Below, piece by piece: positions 41,055 through 53,165 of a stretch of DNA of 64,000 bases (the first letter of the stretch is position 1; each line of letters opens with the position of its first letter). Made by a program: the position numbers and the translations under genes. The notes under the pieces were generated by a model. That model did not search any database, was not told where the DNA came from, and saw only the letters and a list, made by a program, of their open reading frames with translations. Source of the DNA: Sphingomonas sp. JUb134 (GTDB lineage: Bacteria > Pseudomonadota > Alphaproteobacteria > Sphingomonadales > Sphingomonadaceae); the NCBI RefSeq assembly GCF_004341505.2, contig NZ_SLYP02000001.1:2442501-2506500 (forward strand). Direction: 5' to 3'.

Positions 41055-41142
41055 CCGTGCTCCTGCGCAGGCAGGAGCCCAGGGCCAAGCAGAACAGCTG
41101 CTAGCGCATGATACTCTGGGCTCCCGCCTGCGCGGGAGCACG
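41055..41142. repeat. Intergenic repeat cluster 5
   Basis: An inverted pair of hairpin elements: 41055-41084 (reverse; GCTCCTGC/GCAGGAGC) and 41114-41142 (forward; GCTCCCGC/GCGGGAGC). The spacer starts GGGCCAAGCAGAAC. Unlike most clusters it lies between two co-oriented genes and just upstream of the threonine aldolase promoter region. Confidence 0.82.
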
Positions 41143-41163
41143 AAGCGGTGGCGCTCGCCCATC

Positions 41164-41192
41164 TTGCCGCGGCGCAGCGAGCTTGCTAGAGG
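41164..41192 (+). promoter_or_regulatory. Candidate promoter for the threonine aldolase leader
   Basis: -35 TTGCCG (41164-41169), a 17-base spacer and -10 TAGAGG (41187-41192). The predicted transcript starts near 41199, just before the structured leader. Confidence 0.45.
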
Positions 41193-41204
41193 CGCGCCAG
41201 CATC

Positions 41205-41327
41205 GAGAGTCGGGGCGACCCCGACACCAACCTGCTCCCGAGCAAGGTGGTGCCTTCGCGCTTCGCGGGAAGGGATGTGGCCGGTCGGCAAACCACGGGA
41301 CCCAAGCCACGCGTCGCACCGACTCTC
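41205..41327 (+). promoter_or_regulatory. Structured 5' leader (riboswitch-like) of the threonine aldolase gene
   Basis: A multi-branched fold closed by a perfect 9-bp stem, GAGAGTCGG (41205-41213) with CCGACTCTC (41319-41327). Inside are stems 41225-41236/41241-41252 (CACC, ACCT and GCT with complements), 41253-41260/41264-41273 (CCTTC and GCG with complements) and 41277-41281/41306-41310 (GTGGC/GCCAC). An alternative 7-bp hairpin, GTCGGGG/CCCCGAC (41209-41225), would disrupt the closing stem, giving two exclusive states. It ends 20 bases before the ATG. It matches no riboswitch class that I can recall. Confidence 0.5.
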
Positions 41328-41347
41328 CAACGAGGTACGACAAAGGC

Positions 41348-42412
41348 ATGATCCAAGAACCCCAGCAGTTCGCCAGCGACAACTACGCCGGCATTTGTCC
41401 CGCGGCATGGGCGGCGATGGACGAGGCCAATCGCGGCTATGTGCCCGCCTATGGCGAGGACCCGTGGACGCAGCGTGCCTCCGATTCGTTCCGCAGCCTG
41501 TTCGAGACGGACTGCGAGGTGTTCTTCGCGTTCAACGGCACCGCGGCCAATTCGCTGGCGCTGGCGGCGCTGTGCCAATCCTACCATAGCGTGATCTGCT
41601 CCTCCTCCGCGCACGTCGAGACGGACGAGTGCGGCGCGCCGGAGTTCTTTTCCAACGGCTCCAAGCTGCTGGTCGCGCAGACCGAGGGCGGCAAGCTGAC
41701 GCCCGAGGCCGTGCGCGCGCTCGCGACCGGGCGCTCCGACATCCACTTTCCCAAGCCGCGCGCGGTGACGATCACCCAGCCGACCGAGACCGGGCAGGTG
41801 TATTCGCTGGAAGAGATTCGGGCGCTGTCCGCGACCTGCCGCGAGCTGGGCCTGCGGCTGCACATGGACGGCGCGCGCTTCGCCAACGCCTGCGCGGCGC
41901 TCGGCTGCTCGCCGGCCGACATGACGTGGCGCTCGGGCGTCGACGTGCTGTGCTTCGGCGGCACCAAGAACGGCATGGCGGCCGGCGAGGCGATCCTGTT
42001 CTTCGACCATGTCCTCGCCATCGACTTCGACTATCGCTGCAAGCAGGCGGGGCAGCTTGCCTCCAAGATGCGCTTCCTGGCCGCGCCCTGGGTGGGCATG
42101 CTGGAGAGCGGCGTGTGGCTGAGCAACGCCGCGCACGGAAACGAGTGCGCGCGGCAGCTGGCAACGGCGATCGCCGACCTGCCGGGCATCGAGCCGATGT
42201 TCCCGGTCGAGGCGAACGCCGTGTTCCTGCGCGCACCGGAGGCGGTGCTGGAGGGGCTGCGTGCGCGGGGCTGGCGCTTCTATACCTTCATCGGCGGCGG
42301 CGCGCGCTTCATGTTCGCGTGGGATGCGGACCTCTCCCGGGTCGACGCCCTCGCCCGGGACCTGCGCGCGGCGGTGACGGAAGCGAACCGCGGCGAGACG
42401 CTCGCCGCCTGA
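41348..42412 (+). CDS. Low-specificity L-threonine aldolase family
   Basis: PLP enzyme cleaving threonine or allo-threonine to glycine and acetaldehyde. The 354-aa product has FASDNYAGICPAAWAAM, the substrate Glu/Tyr region VPAYGEDPWT, HMDGARFANACAAL (Asp contacting the PLP nitrogen), and the Schiff-base lysine at about 207 in FGGTKNGM. ATG 41348 lies after a structured leader, suggesting control by a metabolite or by RNA structure. The adjacent SDR is on the same strand 98 bases on. Confidence 0.92.
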   Translation: MIQEPQQFASDNYAGICPAAWAAMDEANRGYVPAYGEDPWTQRASDSFRSLFETDCEVFFAFNGTAANSLALAALCQSYHSVICSSSAHVETDECGAPEFFSNGSKLLVAQTEGGKLTPEAVRALATGRSDIHFPKPRAVTITQPTETGQVYSLEEIRALSATCRELGLRLHMDGARFANACAALGCSPADMTWRSGVDVLCFGGTKNGMAAGEAILFFDHVLAIDFDYRCKQAGQLASKMRFLAAPWVGMLESGVWLSNAAHGNECARQLATAIADLPGIEPMFPVEANAVFLRAPEAVLEGLRARGWRFYTFIGGGARFMFAWDADLSRVDALARDLRAAVTEANRGETLAA

Positions 42413-42510
42413 GAGGCGCCGAAGCGCCCGCGGGGTGCGGCGCCGTGGGGGAACCGCGCCGCATCCTCGTCCATTGCAGAAATCCTGGCATGCAACGGAC
42501 GAGGTCTACC

Positions 42511-43278
42511 ATGACGGATGCACGCAGTTTCGAAAACAAGGTCGCGATCATCACGGGAGCCGCAGGCGCCATCGGTGCCGAGACGGCAGTACTCATGGCC
42601 GAACGCGGCGCAAAGATCGTCGCGGTGGACATCGCCGGCGCCAATGTCGACGTGCTGAAGGAACGGATCGACGCGGATCGGCTGGTGATCGTGGAGGCGG
42701 ACGTCAGCGACGAAGCGTCGGTGCGCAACTATGTCGAGGAAGCGAAGCGGGCGTTCGGCGGCCGCATCGACGTCTTCTTCAACAATGCGGGGATCGAGGG
42801 GCCGGTGAAGCCGATCGGCGACTATCCGTTGGACGCCTTCAAGAAGGTGATGGCCGTCAATGTCGACGGCGTGTTCCTGGGGCTGAAATACGTGCTGCCG
42901 GTGATGCTGGAACAGGGCGGCGGCGCGATCGTCAACTCGTCCAGCGTGGCAGGGCTGAGCGGATCGCCGGGGACCTCCGCCTATAACGCCAGCAAGCATG
43001 CGGTGCTGGGGCTGACCCGCGTGGCGGCGATGGAGGTCGCCGACAAGAACATCCGGGTGAACTGCATCAACCCCGGCCCGATCCACAGCCGCATGATGGA
43101 TTCGCTGGACGAAGGCAGCAAGGGTTCGGAAGCCGAGCGCGCCAAGGCGCTGCCGGCGAAACGCTATGGGCGCCCCGAAGAGGTGGCGCAGCTGGTCGCG
43201 TTCCTCGCGTCCGACGCGGCGGGGTACATCAACGGCGCCTATCACCCCATCGATGGCGGCCTGCACGCGTCGACGTAA
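42511..43278 (+). CDS. Short-chain dehydrogenase/reductase
   Basis: A 255-aa classical SDR: the cofactor motif IITGAAGAIGAETAV with acidic VAVDIAG (NAD-preferring), NNAGIEG, the catalytic SSS...SAYNASKHAVLG (Ser-Tyr-Lys) and the PGPIHSRMM loop. The substrate is unknown; many sphingomonad relatives are annotated as glucose or hydroxysteroid dehydrogenases without proof. GAGG six bases before ATG 42511 supports this start; an ATG at 42490 is an alternative. Confidence 0.92.
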   Translation: MTDARSFENKVAIITGAAGAIGAETAVLMAERGAKIVAVDIAGANVDVLKERIDADRLVIVEADVSDEASVRNYVEEAKRAFGGRIDVFFNNAGIEGPVKPIGDYPLDAFKKVMAVNVDGVFLGLKYVLPVMLEQGGGAIVNSSSVAGLSGSPGTSAYNASKHAVLGLTRVAAMEVADKNIRVNCINPGPIHSRMMDSLDEGSKGSEAERAKALPAKRYGRPEEVAQLVAFLASDAAGYINGAYHPIDGGLHAST

Positions 43279-43287
43279 TCGCCCTGC

Positions 43288-43385
43288 GTTCCTGGGCTCC
43301 TGCGCAGGCAGGAGCCCAGGGTTTCGCGATAACCGTCGTTGCTCTGCTTGGCCCTGGATCCCTGCCTGCGCAGGGATACGGGAGC
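43288..43385. repeat. Intergenic repeat cluster 6, with a perfect 31-base palindrome
   Basis: Between the convergent SDR and fumarase genes: 43291-43321 is fully symmetrical (13-bp arms CCTGGGCTCCTGC and its complement around GCAG), as if the left half of a forward element were joined to the right half of a reverse one. 43351-43382 is a normal forward element (ATCCCTGC/GCAGGGAT). Confidence 0.82.
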
Positions 43386-43422
43386 CATGAGGACGGGGCG
43401 GCCCCTTCCCGCCTGACCGGCG

Positions 43423-47189
<3,767 letters not shown>

Positions 47190-47349
47190 TTTCCGGGGAA
47201 CCGCCAAGTGTGGCGTTTGTGCAACGCAGCAAAAAGCTTTTGGTTCCCCCTCCCCTCATTGTCACAAAGTCGACATATCAAGCGCCCACGGGGCGGCCAG
47301 ACGGTGAACGGGCACCGCGTCTGAGCATCCGCTCACGATAGGGGAACAC

Positions 47350-49875
47350 ATGCGTACGAAGCTTTTTGCAGGCGTGGCTTTTGCCGCGCTGGTCATTCCG
47401 GCTGCCGCAATGGCGCAGTCGACTGCATCGCAGGAGTTTAACGAGGGTAGCGAAGTCGTCGTCACGGGCCGGGCCGATCGCACGATCGGGGGCGTGGACC
47501 TTCCGAACCAGCCCAAGGCGCAGGTGGTCCTCGACAGCGAGATCATCCAGCGGCAGCGTCCGGGCCAGACGATCAACGACGTCATCAACCTGGTTCCGGG
47601 TGTCAGCTTCCAGAACAACGACCCCTATGGTTCGTCGGGCGGTGGCTTCCGCATCCGCGGCTTCGACTCGTCGCGCATTTCGCAGACGCTGGACGGCATT
47701 CCGCTGAACGACAGCGGCAACTATGCCATCTACACCAACCAGCAGGTCGACAGCGAGATCATCGACAACGTCAGCGTCAACCTGGGCGCGACCGACGTCG
47801 ACAGCCCGACTGCCTCGGCCGTCGGCGGCACCGTGAACCTGCGCACCCGCGTCCCCGGCGACGAGCTGGGCGCGATGTTCACCGCTTCCTATGGTGAGTA
47901 CGACTATCACCGCGTGTTCGGCATGATCGACACCGGCGACATCACCGGCATGGGCACCAAGGCGTTCGCCTCGGCCTCGTGGGTTTCGTACGACAACCCG
48001 TTCAACAACTACGGCCGCATCAAGAAGCAGCAGTACAACGCTCGCATCTACCAGGATCTGGGCGGCAACGGCGACTTCATCTCGATCGCAGGCCACTACA
48101 ACCAGGCTCGCAACAACTTCTTCGGTTCGGGTCCGCTGCGTGGCGATCCCGGCCGCGAGACCGGCACCGGCAGCGGCAACCGCTTCCCGACCAGCTTCGA
48201 CGAAGCCAGCTACGACGTTCCGGTGTGCAGCACCGACACGCCGGAGACCGGCGTGGTCGATTCGACGAACAGCTGCGGCACCCAGTATGACCGCCGCTAC
48301 AACCCGTCGAACACCGGCAACATCCGTGGTTCGTCGCGCTTCACGCTCGCCGATGGCCTGACCCTGACGGTTGATCCCAGCTATCAGTACACCAAGGCGA
48401 ACGGCGGCGGCACGGTGACGGGCCGCGAGGGCGTCCGCACCATCAACGGCGTCAACTACACGGGCTTCATCGGCGGCCAGTACTACTTCGGCCGTGACCT
48501 GAACTTCGACGGCGACGTACTCGACACCTGCAGCACCAGCGGCGCGGCATGCGCCAGCAGCAACGCCAACGGCGTCACCCTGCTCGCTCCGAGCCAGACC
48601 GTGACCAACCGGTACATGGTGATCTCGAACCTGGTGTATCAGATCAACGACGCACACCGCGTCCGCTTGTCCTACACCTACGATCGCGCGCGCCATCGTC
48701 AGACCGGCGAGACCGGCTTCCTGTACAGCAACGGCGAACCGTTCGACGTGTTCCCGATCAACGACCCGATCACGGACCTCAACGGCAACGTCGTTCAGAA
48801 GCGTGATCGCAAGTCGTACGCGATCCTGAACCAGGTGTCGGGCCAGTACCGCGGCGAGTTCCTCGAGAACAACCTCGTCCTCGACCTCGGCCTGCGCGTG
48901 CCGTTCTTCAAGCGCGACCTGAACCAGAACTGCTTCACCACGGCAGCCAACGGCAACGTCGACTGCGTCGCCTCGGACAACGCCTCCGGCTATGCGGCGG
49001 CCAACCCGAACTATGCGGCACCGCGCTCGCGTGATTACACGTACAACCGTGCGCTTCCGAACGTCGGCCTGACCTACAACATCACGCCGCAGGCGAGCAT
49101 CTTCGCCAGCTACGCGAAGGGCCTCTCGGTCCCGGGCACCGACACGCTGTACAGCGCGCTGTACTTCGCCGATGGCACGGAAGGGGCCGATCCGGCACCG
49201 GAAACCACGGACAGCTTCGACCTCGGTCTGCGCTACCGCTCCGGCATCGTCACGGCGCAGCTGGGCGGCTATTACATCAAGTTCAAGAACCGCATCGCGA
49301 CCGCGTTCGATGCCGAGCTTGGTGAAAGCGTCTCGCGCAACATCGGCAAGGTCGACCGCTACGGCTTCGACGGCAGCATCTCGGTGCAGCCGATCCGCGA
49401 GATCACGGCCTATGTCTTCGGTTCGTACCTGAACTCGGAGATCCAGGACGATGTGCAGACCGGTGCGAACACCTTCCTGCCGACCGCCGGCAAGCAGGAG
49501 TCGGGCCTGTCGAAGTGGAGCTTCGGTGGTCGCCTGCAGGGTACCCTGGGCCCGGTCGAGCTCGGCGCACAGGTCAAGTACACCGGACCGCGCTACATCA
49601 ACGACATCAACGAGCCGTTGGTGCAGACGATCTCGGGCGTGGTGACCGATGTCTTCCCGGCAAAGGTGGACGGCTACACGCTGGTCGACCTCGACGCCCG
49701 CTTCTCGCTGGCCCAGTTCGGTCTGGACAAGACCTTCTTCCAGCTGAACGTGTCGAACCTCTTCAACGAGTTCTACGTCGGCTACATCAGCGGCAGCTCG
49801 AACAACACGAGCGTTCCGTTCGTGCAGTTCGGTGCTCCCCGCGCCGTCAGCGGCTCGATCGTGATCGGCTTCTAA
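47350..49875 (+). CDS. TonB-dependent outer-membrane receptor
   Basis: An 841-aa outer-membrane transporter driven by TonB. It has a signal peptide (MRTKLFAGVAFAALVIPAAA, cut near AMAQ), a TonB-box candidate EVVVTGRADRT, a plug domain (LVPGVSFQNNDPYGSSGGGF, IRGFDSSRISQTLDGIPLND) and a 22-strand barrel ending in aromatic F (SGSIVIGF). The ligand is not predictable; there is no neighbouring uptake enzyme or FecIR pair, although a LytTR system follows. The ATG is preceded by AGGGGA. A strong terminator lies 32 bases after the stop. Confidence 0.93.
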   Translation: MRTKLFAGVAFAALVIPAAAMAQSTASQEFNEGSEVVVTGRADRTIGGVDLPNQPKAQVVLDSEIIQRQRPGQTINDVINLVPGVSFQNNDPYGSSGGGFRIRGFDSSRISQTLDGIPLNDSGNYAIYTNQQVDSEIIDNVSVNLGATDVDSPTASAVGGTVNLRTRVPGDELGAMFTASYGEYDYHRVFGMIDTGDITGMGTKAFASASWVSYDNPFNNYGRIKKQQYNARIYQDLGGNGDFISIAGHYNQARNNFFGSGPLRGDPGRETGTGSGNRFPTSFDEASYDVPVCSTDTPETGVVDSTNSCGTQYDRRYNPSNTGNIRGSSRFTLADGLTLTVDPSYQYTKANGGGTVTGREGVRTINGVNYTGFIGGQYYFGRDLNFDGDVLDTCSTSGAACASSNANGVTLLAPSQTVTNRYMVISNLVYQINDAHRVRLSYTYDRARHRQTGETGFLYSNGEPFDVFPINDPITDLNGNVVQKRDRKSYAILNQVSGQYRGEFLENNLVLDLGLRVPFFKRDLNQNCFTTAANGNVDCVASDNASGYAAANPNYAAPRSRDYTYNRALPNVGLTYNITPQASIFASYAKGLSVPGTDTLYSALYFADGTEGADPAPETTDSFDLGLRYRSGIVTAQLGGYYIKFKNRIATAFDAELGESVSRNIGKVDRYGFDGSISVQPIREITAYVFGSYLNSEIQDDVQTGANTFLPTAGKQESGLSKWSFGGRLQGTLGPVELGAQVKYTGPRYINDINEPLVQTISGVVTDVFPAKVDGYTLVDLDARFSLAQFGLDKTFFQLNVSNLFNEFYVGYISGSSNNTSVPFVQFGAPRAVSGSIVIGF

Positions 49876-49906
49876 GCCCTCGATCCGAACGCGACCTAAC
49901 AGCAGG

Positions 49907-49938
49907 CCGCCGTTCCCCACCCGGGGAGCGGCGGTTTT
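49907..49938 (+). terminator. Rho-independent terminator after the TonB receptor
   Basis: A 12-bp stem, CCGCCGTTCCCC (49907-49918) with GGGGAGCGGCGG (49923-49934), with one G-U pair, a 4-base loop and then TTTT (49935-49938) followed by GC and five more T. Confidence 0.9.
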
Positions 49939-50009
49939 GCTTTTTGGCGGGGGGTGTGGTTCCCGCGCCCCTTCCCCGCGAAGTTGACCCGCAGTAAGGC
50001 GGCGGCACG

Positions 50010-51119
50010 ATGGCTGCCGTGTCTTCCCTGTTCTCGCGCCCGTTCTTCGAAGAGAAGAGCCGCGCCTTCTGGATCCTGCAGGCCGCGGGATGGAGCGGCT
50101 ATCTGCTGCTGCGCACCGTCTCCACGGTATTCAATGCGCCCAGCCTCAAGGTGGTGCTGGGCGTCATCGTGGAATCCATCGTCGGTTATTGCCTGACGCT
50201 GCTGATGTCGGTGCTCTACGGCAGCTATCGGCGCCTGCCCCGGATGTGGGCGATCATCTGCACGCTGCTGACGCTGTTCGCGGCCACGCTGCTCTATGCG
50301 ATCATCGAGACCTATACCTTCTCGCTCTCGCGCGCCAACGCGCCGTCGACGGCGGTGCTGGACCTCTCGCTGCTGCCGGGGCTGTTGTTCCTCACCTTCA
50401 CGGTGCTGGCCGGCTGGTCCGCCCTCTATTTCGGCATCAACTTCTACCTGATCGTCGAGCAGCAGACCCGCACCATGCAGGCGCTGGAGAACCAGGCGTC
50501 GTCGGCGCAGCTGGCGATGCTGCGCTATCAGCTGAACCCGCACTTCCTGTTCAACACGCTCAACTCGATCTCCACGCTGGTGCTGCTCAAGCACACCGAG
50601 CGCGCCAACATCATGCTGTCGCGGCTCGCCTCGTTCCTGCGCTACACGCTCGCCAACGAGCCGACCGCGCATGTGACGCTGTCGCAGGAGGTGGAGACGC
50701 TGAAGCTCTACCTCGACATCGAGAAGATGCGCTTCGAGGAGCGGCTGCAGATGCGGTTCGACATCGACCCGCGGGTGGCGAACGCCCGGCTGCCCTCGCT
50801 GCTGCTCCAGCCGCTGGTCGAAAACGCCATCAAATACGCGGTCACCCCGAAGGAAGAGGGTGCCGAGATCGCGGTTACGGCTCGGCTCGCCGGGGAACGG
50901 GTGCAGATTGGCGTTTCGGATACCGGCCCGGGCTTGAACGAGGCGTCGCGCAGGCCGACCTTGTCGACCGGCGTGGGACTGGCAAACATCCGGGAGCGAC
51001 TGGCGCAGGCATATGGTGAAGACCATCGCCTCGACACGCGGTCGATTCCGGGCAGCGGGTTCAGCGTCGAGATCGAAATTCCGTTCCAGGTCGAGGAACG
51101 CACGCGAGAGGCTGCATGA
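50010..51119 (+). CDS. Sensor histidine kinase, LytS/YehU type
   Basis: A 369-aa membrane sensor kinase. Four hydrophobic segments (about residues 23-45, 48-68, 80-98 and 118-142) precede a His_kinase domain with the phospho-acceptor motif LRYQLNPHFLFNTLNSISTL, then an ATPase domain with LLLQPLVENAIKYAV (N box), VSDTGPGLN (G1) and GVGLANIRERL (G2). It is coupled to the response regulator gene by an ATGA overlap. The signal is not evident; with no extracellular sensor domain it probably reads a membrane state or ligand. ATG 50010. Confidence 0.92.
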   Translation: MAAVSSLFSRPFFEEKSRAFWILQAAGWSGYLLLRTVSTVFNAPSLKVVLGVIVESIVGYCLTLLMSVLYGSYRRLPRMWAIICTLLTLFAATLLYAIIETYTFSLSRANAPSTAVLDLSLLPGLLFLTFTVLAGWSALYFGINFYLIVEQQTRTMQALENQASSAQLAMLRYQLNPHFLFNTLNSISTLVLLKHTERANIMLSRLASFLRYTLANEPTAHVTLSQEVETLKLYLDIEKMRFEERLQMRFDIDPRVANARLPSLLLQPLVENAIKYAVTPKEEGAEIAVTARLAGERVQIGVSDTGPGLNEASRRPTLSTGVGLANIRERLAQAYGEDHRLDTRSIPGSGFSVEIEIPFQVEERTREAA

Positions 51120-51922
51120 CCATCCGTACCATATTAGTCGACGACGAGCCGCTGGCCATCCAGGGGCTGGAACTGCGCCTGCAGGCGCATGAAGACGTCG
51201 AAATCGTCGACAAGTGCGTCAACGGCCGCGAGGCCATCCGCTCGATCAAGACCCACAAGCCCGACCTCGTGTTCCTCGACATCCAGATGCCCGGCTTCGA
51301 CGGATTCTCCGTCGTCCAGGGACTGATGGAGGTGGAGCCGCCGCTGGTGGTGTTCGTGACCGCCTATTCCGACCACGCCCTGCGCGCGTTCGAGGCCCAG
51401 GCGGTGGATTACCTCATGAAGCCGGTGGACGACGCCCGCCTGGCCGACACGCTCGACCGCGTGCGCCAGCGGCTCAACGAGAAGCGCGGCCAGGCCGAGG
51501 TCGACCGGCTGAAGGAAGTGCTCGCCGAGGTGGCCCCGGAAGCGGCCGAGACGCTGTCGGACGGCGGCGACGGCGGCGCGCACAATGCCAATCGGTTCGA
51601 GAAGCTCATCAACATCAAGGATCGCGGGCAGATCTTCCGCGTGGACGTCGACACGATCGAGCGCATCGACGCGGCCGGCGACTATATGTGCATCTACACC
51701 GGCGACAACACGCTGATCCTGCGCGAGACGATGAAGGACCTGGAGAAGCGGCTCGATCCGCGCCGGTTCCAGCGCGTGCATCGCTCCACCATCGTCAACC
51801 TGGACCTGGTGAAGCAGGTGAAGCCGCATACCAACGGCGAATGCTTCCTGGTGCTGGATTCCGGCGCCCAGGTGAAGGTGAGCCGCAGCTATCGCGACGT
51901 GGTGGCGCGCTTCGTCCACTGA
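51116..51922 (+). CDS. LytTR-type response regulator
   Basis: A 268-aa protein with an N-terminal receiver (RTILVDDEPLAIQ, phospho-Asp in LVFLDIQMPGFDG, Thr/Lys in VFVTAYSDHA and YLMKPVDD) and a C-terminal LytTR DNA-binding domain (FRVDVDTIERIDAAGDYM, FQRVHRSTIVNLDLVKQV). It should regulate genes through LytTR direct repeats, partnered with the preceding kinase. ATG 51116 overlaps the kinase stop by four bases. Confidence 0.94.
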   Translation: MTIRTILVDDEPLAIQGLELRLQAHEDVEIVDKCVNGREAIRSIKTHKPDLVFLDIQMPGFDGFSVVQGLMEVEPPLVVFVTAYSDHALRAFEAQAVDYLMKPVDDARLADTLDRVRQRLNEKRGQAEVDRLKEVLAEVAPEAAETLSDGGDGGAHNANRFEKLINIKDRGQIFRVDVDTIERIDAAGDYMCIYTGDNTLILRETMKDLEKRLDPRRFQRVHRSTIVNLDLVKQVKPHTNGECFLVLDSGAQVKVSRSYRDVVARFVH

Positions 51923-51942
51923 GTTCCGCGCGCGGCGTCACT

Positions 51943-51986
51943 TGACGATGTGGAAAGTCAGTGCCACTTTCCACATCGGAAAGTGG
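51943..51986 (+). promoter_or_regulatory. Promoter with overlapping palindromic operators
   Basis: Candidate -35 TTGACG (51943-51948) and -10 CACTTT (51966-51971) with a 17-base spacer. A perfect 11-bp inverted repeat, GATGTGGAAAG (51947-51957) with CTTTCCACATC (51967-51977), overlaps it. A second palindrome pairs CCACTTTCC (51964-51972) with GGAAAGTGG (51978-51986). The shared half-site implies two alternative dimer sites, probably for the winged-helix protein encoded at 52455. Confidence 0.6.
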
Positions 51987-51996
51987 AGAAACGCTG

Positions 51997-52458
51997 ATGC
52001 CGCACCCTGAGTCGCCTGATTCCGCCAGCGCCGCGCTGGCGCTTGCCGCCACCAATCGCGCGCGCTCCCGCATGGCCGCCGGCGATCTTGGTACCAGCTG
52101 GTACGCGCCCCTCTATGGCGTCGCGATCGGGGCGCTGATCGCCAGCTACGCACTTCCCGAGCACCTGATCTCGATTGGGGTGGCGGTGAGCATTGTTGGC
52201 ATGGCGCTGCTGTTCCGGTTCTGGAAGCGGCGCACCGGGCTTTCGGTGAACGGGTATCGCGCCGGCAGCACCCGCCCGACCGTGATCGCATTCGCGGTGC
52301 TGATGCTGGGCATGCTGATGGCCGGCGTCGTGCTCCGCTTCCGCCTGGGGGTCGTGTGGGCACCGCTGCCGCTGGGGGTGATCGGCGGGGTCGTGGCGAC
52401 GCTCGCGAGCCGGCGCTTCGACCGGATCTGGCGCGAAGAACTGGCGGCGCCGCTGTGA
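51997..52458 (+). CDS. Small inner-membrane protein, function unknown
   Basis: A 153-aa protein with four probable membrane helices (about 35-50, 53-73, 96-115 and 118-135) after a polar Ser/Ala/Arg-rich N-terminus. The ends ASRRFDRIWREELAAPL are amphipathic. No family is recognised. Its TGA overlaps the GTG of the winged-helix regulator (GTGA), so the two are coupled and probably form a self-regulated pair. ATG 51997 has GTGGAG eight bases upstream. Confidence 0.78.
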   Translation: MPHPESPDSASAALALAATNRARSRMAAGDLGTSWYAPLYGVAIGALIASYALPEHLISIGVAVSIVGMALLFRFWKRRTGLSVNGYRAGSTRPTVIAFAVLMLGMLMAGVVLRFRLGVVWAPLPLGVIGGVVATLASRRFDRIWREELAAPL

Positions 52459-52760
52459 GCGCGATCCCGGGCTATGATGCGGTGCTGAACGCCCCCGTGC
52501 GCCTGCAGGTCTGCGCGCTGCTGATCGAGGCGGAGGAGGTGGAGTTCGCCCGCATCCGGGAAGCCATCGGCATCAGCGAATCCGTGCTGTCCAAGCACGC
52601 GGCGCAGCTGGATGCGGCAGGCTATGTCCGGCTGCGCAAGGCCAGCATGGGGGGGCGGCAACGAACCTGGCTGGCGCTGACGACGCCTGGCAAGCAGGCG
52701 TTTCGAACGCATGTGGCCGCACTCACACGGCTGGCCGCGATGGCCGAGGCGGCGGAGTAG
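52455..52760 (+). CDS. Winged-helix transcriptional regulator
   Basis: A 101-aa single-domain DNA-binding protein of the winged-helix/MarR-like group: LNAPVRLQVCALLIEAEEVE is helix 1-2, FARIREAIGISESVLSKHAA is the recognition region, and YVRLRKASMGGRQRTWLALT is the beta-wing. No sensor domain. The start is GTG 52455, overlapping the membrane-protein stop. The overlapping palindromes upstream of the operon are its likely operators (inferred from proximity). Confidence 0.88.
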   Translation: MSAIPGYDAVLNAPVRLQVCALLIEAEEVEFARIREAIGISESVLSKHAAQLDAAGYVRLRKASMGGRQRTWLALTTPGKQAFRTHVAALTRLAAMAEAAE

Positions 52761-52795
52761 CGCGCGGGCATAGCGACCCGCGCGCCCAGGATCGG

Positions 52796-53074
52796 TCAGC
52801 CCTGCTCGGCTTCGCCGGCCGCTGCCTCGTCCTCGGTGCCGGTCTGGAACCAGGCTTCCACCGGGCCGACCAGCTTGATCGTGAGCGGCTGGCCGTGGCG
52901 GTCGACCTTCTTGCCCAGGCCGACGCGGATCCAGCCCTCGGAAATCGAATATTCCTCGACGTCGCGGCGCTCCACGCCCTTGAAGCGGATGCCGACGCCG
53001 CGCTCCAGCGCCTCGCGGTCGAAATGCGGGCTGCGCGGGTTGATCGAAAGGTGGTCGGGGGGTGTATCGCTCAT
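52796..53074 (-). CDS. DUF3297 family protein
   Basis: A 92-aa soluble protein, DHLSINPRSPHFDREALERG and GVGIRFKGVERRDVEEYSIS, matching the DUF3297 pattern of alphaproteobacteria. Charged, with no signal and an acidic Ala/Glu C-terminus. Function is unassigned. ATG 53074 was chosen by family length. Confidence 0.85.
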   Translation of the reverse strand: MSDTPPDHLSINPRSPHFDREALERGVGIRFKGVERRDVEEYSISEGWIRVGLGKKVDRHGQPLTIKLVGPVEAWFQTGTEDEAAAGEAEQG

Positions 53075-53165
53075 GCGCGGCCGCATGGCGCAAAACCGCG
53101 TCCGCGCCAACAAAAAAAGGGCGGCGCGTGGCCCCTGCCCGCGCCGCGCTCCGGGCGTGGCAGCG

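Noticed and set aside
41205-41327. SAM-, cobalamin- or glycine-type riboswitch, SRP RNA or tmRNA at the ltaE leader
   Set aside because: The diagnostic conserved strings of those RNAs are absent, and there is no tRNA-like end; I kept only a generic structured-leader call.
47232-47241. AAAAGCTTTT palindrome upstream of the TonB receptor as a Fur-type site
   Set aside because: It does not match the Fur or Irr box pattern, and no paired -35/-10 could be placed around it.
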